Shown: positions 7,133-9,583 of the stretch, one piece after another
How the letters are laid out: each line of letters opens with the position of its first letter
Numbering within the stretch: the stretch's first letter is position 1
Source of the DNA: Bacteroidales bacterium UBA1205
GTDB taxonomy: Bacteria; Bacteroidota; Bacteroidia; Bacteroidales; WCHB1-69
Reading direction: 5' to 3'
Assembly: GCA_002309615.1 (NCBI GenBank)
Contig: DBXT01000003.1
Span: 1-9,583, forward strand
Length of the DNA stretch: 9,583 nt
Notes under the pieces: generated by a model
The model's database searches: none
Told to the model about the DNA's origin: nothing
Seen by the model: only the letters and a program-made list of their open reading frames with translations
Made by a program: the position numbers and the translations under genes

Positions 7133-7750
7133 ATGGAAGAAACAAATATGGAAACTATGACCATGATGCCCGAAAACAAAGAAATTCGTGCCAGCGTTCG
7201 TGGAGAACTCAAAGGCAACTGGACACAACCGGTTTTGTGTACTTTGGTATATCTGCTTCTTATAGCCGGTATTAGCGTTATACCTTTTGCCGGATGGATT
7301 GCCACTATTTTGGTTGGTACACCTCTTGCTTATGGGTTTACGTTGACATTTCTTGGCTTTATGCGTAACGAAAATCGGACGGAAATGGTGGGGCAACCCT
7401 TTAAAGTTTTCAATAATTACGGACGTTACCTTGGAGGCTCACTCTTGGTAGCTATCTTTACTCTTTTATGGACCTTATTGCTGATTATCCCCGGCATTAT
7501 CAAAGCATACGCATACGCTATGACTCCTTATATTATGAAAGACCAACCGGAACTCAGTGCTGTGGACTGCATTGATCGTAGCATGAGCATGATGAATGGC
7601 TACAAATGGAAACTATTCCTTCTTGACCTTAGTTTTATCGGATGGTACTTGCTTTCCTGTCTTTCATTGGGTATTGGTTTGCTATGGCTAACACCGTATA
7701 TATATTGCAGCCGTGCCAAATTCTACGAAGAACTAAAACAAAGAAATTAA
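7133..7750 (+). CDS. DUF975 family integral membrane protein
   Basis: The protein has 205 residues. The family signature is clear. The cytoplasmic start NKEIRASVRGELKGNW (residues 15-30) is followed by hydrophobic segments at about 32-52 and 54-76. A third segment at about 99-121 ends in IIPGIIKAYAYAMTPYI. Then come the loop MKDQPELSAVDCIDRSM, MMNGYKWKLFLLDLSF (153-168) and a last segment to about 185 closing in GLLWLTPYIY. The length is usual for the family. These proteins sit in the inner membrane; their function is unknown, so none is assigned. The start at 7133 is preferred because the in-frame upstream GTG at 7103 adds an unconserved tail. The ATGs at 7148 and 7157 are also possible, since the conserved part begins at NKEIR. 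It is expressed alone: a promoter box lies upstream and a strong terminator 30 bases past the stop. Confidence 0.92.
   Translation: MEETNMETMTMMPENKEIRASVRGELKGNWTQPVLCTLVYLLLIAGISVIPFAGWIATILVGTPLAYGFTLTFLGFMRNENRTEMVGQPFKVFNNYGRYLGGSLLVAIFTLLWTLLLIIPGIIKAYAYAMTPYIMKDQPELSAVDCIDRSMSMMNGYKWKLFLLDLSFIGWYLLSCLSLGIGLLWLTPYIYCSRAKFYEELKQRN
7144..7160 (+). repeat. 17-base direct repeat, copy 2
   Basis: This exact copy of AAATATGGAAACTATGA lies inside the first codons of the DUF975 gene, where its ATG at 7148 is one of several candidate start codons (METMTMM). See copy 1 at 6927-6943. Confidence 0.5.
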
Positions 7751-7780
7751 CACAGCATATTGTTTTTTTATTAGCAAAGT

Positions 7781-7807
7781 CGCCACCTATCCGGTGGCGT
7801 TTTTTTT
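7781..7807 (+). terminator. Strong intrinsic terminator of the DUF975 gene
   Basis: CGCCACC (7781-7787) and GGTGGCG (7793-7799) form a perfect GC-rich 7-base-pair stem with a 5-base loop. Eight T residues follow at once (7800-7807). It lies 30 bases after the stop codon and isolates the DUF975 gene from the next promoter. Confidence 0.93.
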
Positions 7808-7888
7808 ATGTGATAGTCATAAACATTCAACTTGAGATATAAAAACGAAAAAAATATCCTTTATGACTGATTATATGATATTTTTTTG

Positions 7889-7896
7889 TACTTTTG
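7889..7896 (+). promoter_or_regulatory. Promoter -7 box of the secreted-protein gene at 8055
   Basis: TACTTTTG matches the Bacteroidota TAnnTTTG box. The -33 position holds only a weak ACTG (7866-7869). Transcription is expected to start near 7903, about 150 bases before the ATG at 8055. That is unusually long compared with the 50-60 base leaders of the two minus-strand promoters here. Confidence 0.6.
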
Positions 7897-7902
7897 CGGT
7901 TG

Positions 7903-8054
7903 AATTTTTATCAATTATTTTGAAAAATTGAAGCGTTATGCCCATCTTGTTAGCAAAAAGGTGTGAATCTTCTAACAAAACAAGAGAGTGTTTAGTACCA
8001 CGTTTCTATTGTATTATAACCCTTAGGTACTGAGGAAAATAAATAATTTTAAAA
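7903..8054 (+). promoter_or_regulatory. Structured 5' leader, candidate cis-regulatory RNA or small RNA
   Basis: Three successive stems can form. TCAATT (7911-7916) pairs with AATTGA (7926-7931). TTGTTAG (7947-7953) pairs with CTAACAA (7972-7978), and TCTTG (7945-7949) could alternatively pair with CAAGA (7981-7985). TTTAGTACC (7991-7999) pairs with GGTACTGAG (8026-8034), nine pairs including two G-U. No T-run follows the last stem, so transcription should read on into the gene at 8055. The segment has more G and C than the A/T-only bases just before the ATG, which hints at selection on structure. I do not recognise a named riboswitch. A Bacteroidales small RNA cannot be excluded. Confidence 0.4.
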
Positions 8055-8690
8055 ATGAAAAAATTTATAGTCATTACATTAACATTGCTATTTTCAATAG
8101 CATCTTTTGCACAAAACGATGTCACCAAATTTCTCGGTATTCCTATTGATGGGACTAAGTCAGATATGATACAAAAACTTAAACAGAAAGGATTTACATA
8201 TAATTACTCTTTGGATTGTTTAGAAGGTGAATTTAATGGAGAACAAGTAATAATATCTGTTATTACTCACAATCGTAAAGTTTCTCATATTACGATTATT
8301 GATAAAATAACAAGATCTGAATCTCAAATCAAACGTAGGTTCAATGAATTATGTCGTCAATTTGAAATGAGCGAAAAATACTATTATTTAGGAGATAGTC
8401 AAGAAATAAAAGAATCCGAAGATATTTCGTATAATATATCTACATTGAATAAAGTTTATAAAGCAAACTTTTTTCAAACCGATGCAAATACGGCAAACCT
8501 TTATAAACATTTGAAATCTAATGACGGAACACTTACATTAGTAGAAGTTATGAAATTAGAAGAAGATCTTCTAAAAAAAGGTTATTATAAACAAGTATGG
8601 TTTTTGATTGATAAAGATACTAATGGAAAATATAGGATAGCAATGTGTTATGCTAACCTAAAAAACGAAGCCAACGGAGAAGATTTATAA
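8055..8690 (+). CDS. Secreted protein of unknown function, Bacteroidales type
   Basis: The protein has 211 residues. Residues 1-19 (MKKFIVITLTLLFSIASFA) are a signal peptide with a likely cleavage before QNDV, and there is no lipobox, so the product is periplasmic or exported. The mature part opens with TKFLGIPIDGTKSDMIQKLK (24-43) and KGF, a segment I associate with a group of uncharacterised Bacteroidales exported proteins. From sequence alone I cannot place it in a named domain family. It then has alternating predicted strands (VIISVIT, VSHITII) and charged helices (RSESQIKRRFNELCRQ, LVEVMKLEEDLLKKG), and ends hydrophilic. It is preceded by a long structured leader and followed at 8691 by the palindrome ATTTAATTAAAT; there is no clear terminator. 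The minus-strand operon converges on it with only 6 bases between. Confidence 0.85.
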   Translation: MKKFIVITLTLLFSIASFAQNDVTKFLGIPIDGTKSDMIQKLKQKGFTYNYSLDCLEGEFNGEQVIISVITHNRKVSHITIIDKITRSESQIKRRFNELCRQFEMSEKYYYLGDSQEIKESEDISYNISTLNKVYKANFFQTDANTANLYKHLKSNDGTLTLVEVMKLEEDLLKKGYYKQVWFLIDKDTNGKYRIAMCYANLKNEANGEDL

Positions 8691-8696
8691 ATTTAA

Positions 8697-8945
8697 TTAA
8701 ATCATTCTCAATATCCTTTCTGCCACTATTTCTGGGTGGTCTATCAGCAATTGTCCGTGGTTCATATTCGGGAACACTTCCACATGGGCATCCTTACAAA
8801 GAGTGAGCATGTAAACTAGCGTATTTAAAAACAGAATAGATAAAAAAAATATTTCCGTATCAACTATGGTATGAGCATTGCCTATACAAATCATATATTT
8901 AATAGAGCAGTAGAAATATTTGTAAAATAAGCCGCTTTGTATCAT
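8697..8945 (-). pseudogene. C-terminal remnant of an alpha/beta hydrolase
   Basis: The last 37 codons (8697-8810) read LTLCKDAHVEVFPNMNHGQ and on to DHPEIVAERILRMI. This is the final strand, catalytic-histidine loop (MNHGQ, His63 of the frame) and last helix of an alpha/beta hydrolase. The nucleophile serine in G-x-S-x-G, the acid residue and the core sheet are absent, so the fragment cannot be an active enzyme. The frame stays open upstream to an ATG at 8945 that overlaps the previous gene's stop as ATGA, but residues 1-45 are AT-rich and mostly unlike a hydrolase. ICIGNAHTIVDTE might be a decayed trace of the acid-residue strand. Either the 5' part was deleted or the tail was brought next to the operon by a rearrangement. 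Expression as a short fusion peptide is possible but unlikely to matter. Confidence 0.7.
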
Positions 8946-9379
8946 TCATAAAAGTTGCTCACTTCTACAACCTTTTTATTATTAATTTTGAACAATAGCG
9001 GCTCTAAAGCCGGAATACCATATTTATTCATTATATCGGCATTTCCTATAAGGCATATTATATCCGTACCATATTCAGCCTTTATATGCTGCATATCCGT
9101 TACATTGTCGGTTAATACGTACATAGGCTTACCCTGTCTGCTTTCTATGGCCATTTTTAATACCGTATCAAGAGGTACTGCTCTACAAGTTCTACACAAT
9201 TGCTGCGTACGAAAAGTAAACAATAAAAATTCTTGTTGAGGCATAGTATCAAATTGATACTTATCTAAATATTGCATCAATAATTTTTCCTCTCGGTACA
9301 CTGTTCCTTGGGTAGATATATTACTACATGCATATAATATTATACACACACAACTTATTACATAACAAAATTTACTCAT
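8942..9379 (-). CDS. Lipoprotein with thioredoxin-like fold and CxxC motif
   Basis: The protein has 145 residues. A hydrophobic leader ends in ILYAC, giving a lipid-acceptor cysteine at residue 18. A linker precedes a thioredoxin-like order of elements: strand EFLLFTF (50-56), motif LCRTC (C62 and C65), a helix (VPLDTVLKMAIES), strand KPMYVLTD, a helix, strand DIICLI, then YGIPALEPLLFKINNKKVV. The last part has the proline-before-strand pattern seen ahead of the cis-proline strand in thioredoxins. It is shorter than TlpA or ResA proteins and lacks the usual W-C-x-x-C tryptophan, so thiol oxidoreductase activity is plausible but not shown. Its ATG overlaps the upstream propeller gene's stop by 8 bases, implying translational coupling and probably a shared job at the cell envelope. 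Confidence 0.8.
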   Translation of the reverse strand: MSKFCYVISCVCIILYACSNISTQGTVYREEKLLMQYLDKYQFDTMPQQEFLLFTFRTQQLCRTCRAVPLDTVLKMAIESRQGKPMYVLTDNVTDMQHIKAEYGTDIICLIGNADIMNKYGIPALEPLLFKINNKKVVEVSNFYE

Positions 9380-9583
9380 AACTAAACATTAATTTTGATA
9401 TAATAATTGCATTATTACCCGTTTTTCTACTATTTAAAAGTCCCATACGCGTGGGATAATATTTCCGGTAATATTCACCCTGCTTAAAACACACATCTCC
9501 TATTATATCAAAATTTCCGTCTATCAATGTTACTCCGTATACCTTGTCGGCAGTAGTGTTAAACAATCCGTCTTCATTCTTTA
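9372..9583 (-). CDS. C-terminal end of a probable six-bladed beta-propeller (DUF4221/BF3164-like) protein, cut by window edge
   Basis: The frame is open from the right edge to TAA at 9372, giving 70 residues. The fragment contains NEDGLFNTTADKVYGVTLID, then DIIGDVCF, YYPTRMGLLNS and IIISKLMFSY. This resembles the last blade of Bacteroidota propeller lipoproteins of the DUF4221/BF3164 type: a VYGVTL.D..F.IIG strand pair, then YYP...GLL and a closing I.F..F-type strand. The assignment rests on pattern memory of a short stretch, so it is tentative. The true start is off-window. It overlaps the thioredoxin-like lipoprotein gene by 8 bases and so is the upstream member of the same operon. Confidence 0.6.
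   Translation of the reverse strand, partial: KNEDGLFNTTADKVYGVTLIDGNFDIIGDVCFKQGEYYRKYYPTRMGLLNSRKTGNNAIIISKLMFSYE

Noticed and set aside
7030..7275. 81-codon plus-strand frame starting METVLVPSFLLLIIHIG.
   Set aside because: Most of it overlaps the DUF975 gene out of frame and its second half looks like shadow sequence. The hydrophobic start could be a leader peptide, but there is no further support.
7060..7396. Two minus-strand frames opposite the start of the DUF975 gene.
   Set aside because: They are antisense to a well-recognised family and have no recognisable protein features.
7642..7842. Plus-strand frame overlapping the end of the DUF975 gene and its terminator.
   Set aside because: It is out of frame with a conserved protein and runs through a strong terminator stem.
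7903..8054. Leader as tmRNA, SRP RNA or RNase P RNA.
   Set aside because: None of the conserved core strings of these RNAs is present and the length is wrong for tmRNA and RNase P.
8691..8702. Palindrome ATTTAATTAAAT as a bidirectional terminator between convergent genes; a 13-base overlap with the palindrome at 6037-6050.
   Set aside because: It is pure A and T without a GC stem or adequate loop, so it cannot act as an intrinsic terminator; the resemblance to 6037-6050 is likely compositional.
8955..9239. Plus-strand frame opposite the thioredoxin-like lipoprotein gene.
   Set aside because: It is antisense to a lipoprotein with a clear lipobox and is coupled to nothing; no promoter was seen.

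Overview
The window looks like chromosome of a low-GC member of the Bacteroidota, most likely Bacteroidales. Four gene starts or intergenic gaps carry a promoter box of the Bacteroidota form TAnnTTTG, no start has a clear Shine-Dalgarno sequence, and the products are typical of the phylum: a giant secreted beta-helix protein, small lipoproteins, a DUF975 membrane protein and a beta-propeller/thioredoxin-like pair. I see no rRNA, tRNA, CRISPR array, insertion sequence, integrase or phage gene.

Left part (1-6023, minus strand): one uninterrupted reading frame of 2007 codons that starts at 6023 and runs off the left edge. I read every codon and found no stop. It encodes a signal peptide, a choice-of-anchor-J-like domain, an Ig-like domain and another beta-sandwich. 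These are followed by at least two and a half copies of a module of about 545 residues, each a CARDB-like domain plus a right-handed beta-helix. It is a cell-surface or secreted protein, and its C-terminus (where a type IX sorting domain would lie) is outside the window.

Middle (6024-7807): an AT-rich gap with the giant gene's promoter and a terminator, then a small lipoprotein gene on the minus strand (6418-6846). A divergent promoter region follows, with a 14-base palindrome and a 17-base direct repeat. Next is a plus-strand DUF975 membrane protein gene (7133-7750) with a strong intrinsic terminator.

Right part (7808-9583): a promoter and a roughly 150-base leader with three potential stems precede a secreted protein of unknown function (8055-8690, plus strand). 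Facing it on the minus strand is an operon cut by the right edge. It holds the end of a probable six-bladed beta-propeller protein and, overlapping it by 8 bases, a lipoprotein with a thioredoxin-like fold and a CRTC motif. Downstream of that lies the C-terminal remnant of an alpha/beta hydrolase.

Apart from the coupled propeller/thioredoxin-like pair, the genes look like independent transcription units. Nothing here is clearly a new multi-gene system. The items most worth a second look are the modular giant protein, the structured leader at 7903-8054, the propeller/thioredoxin-like pair and the hydrolase remnant.
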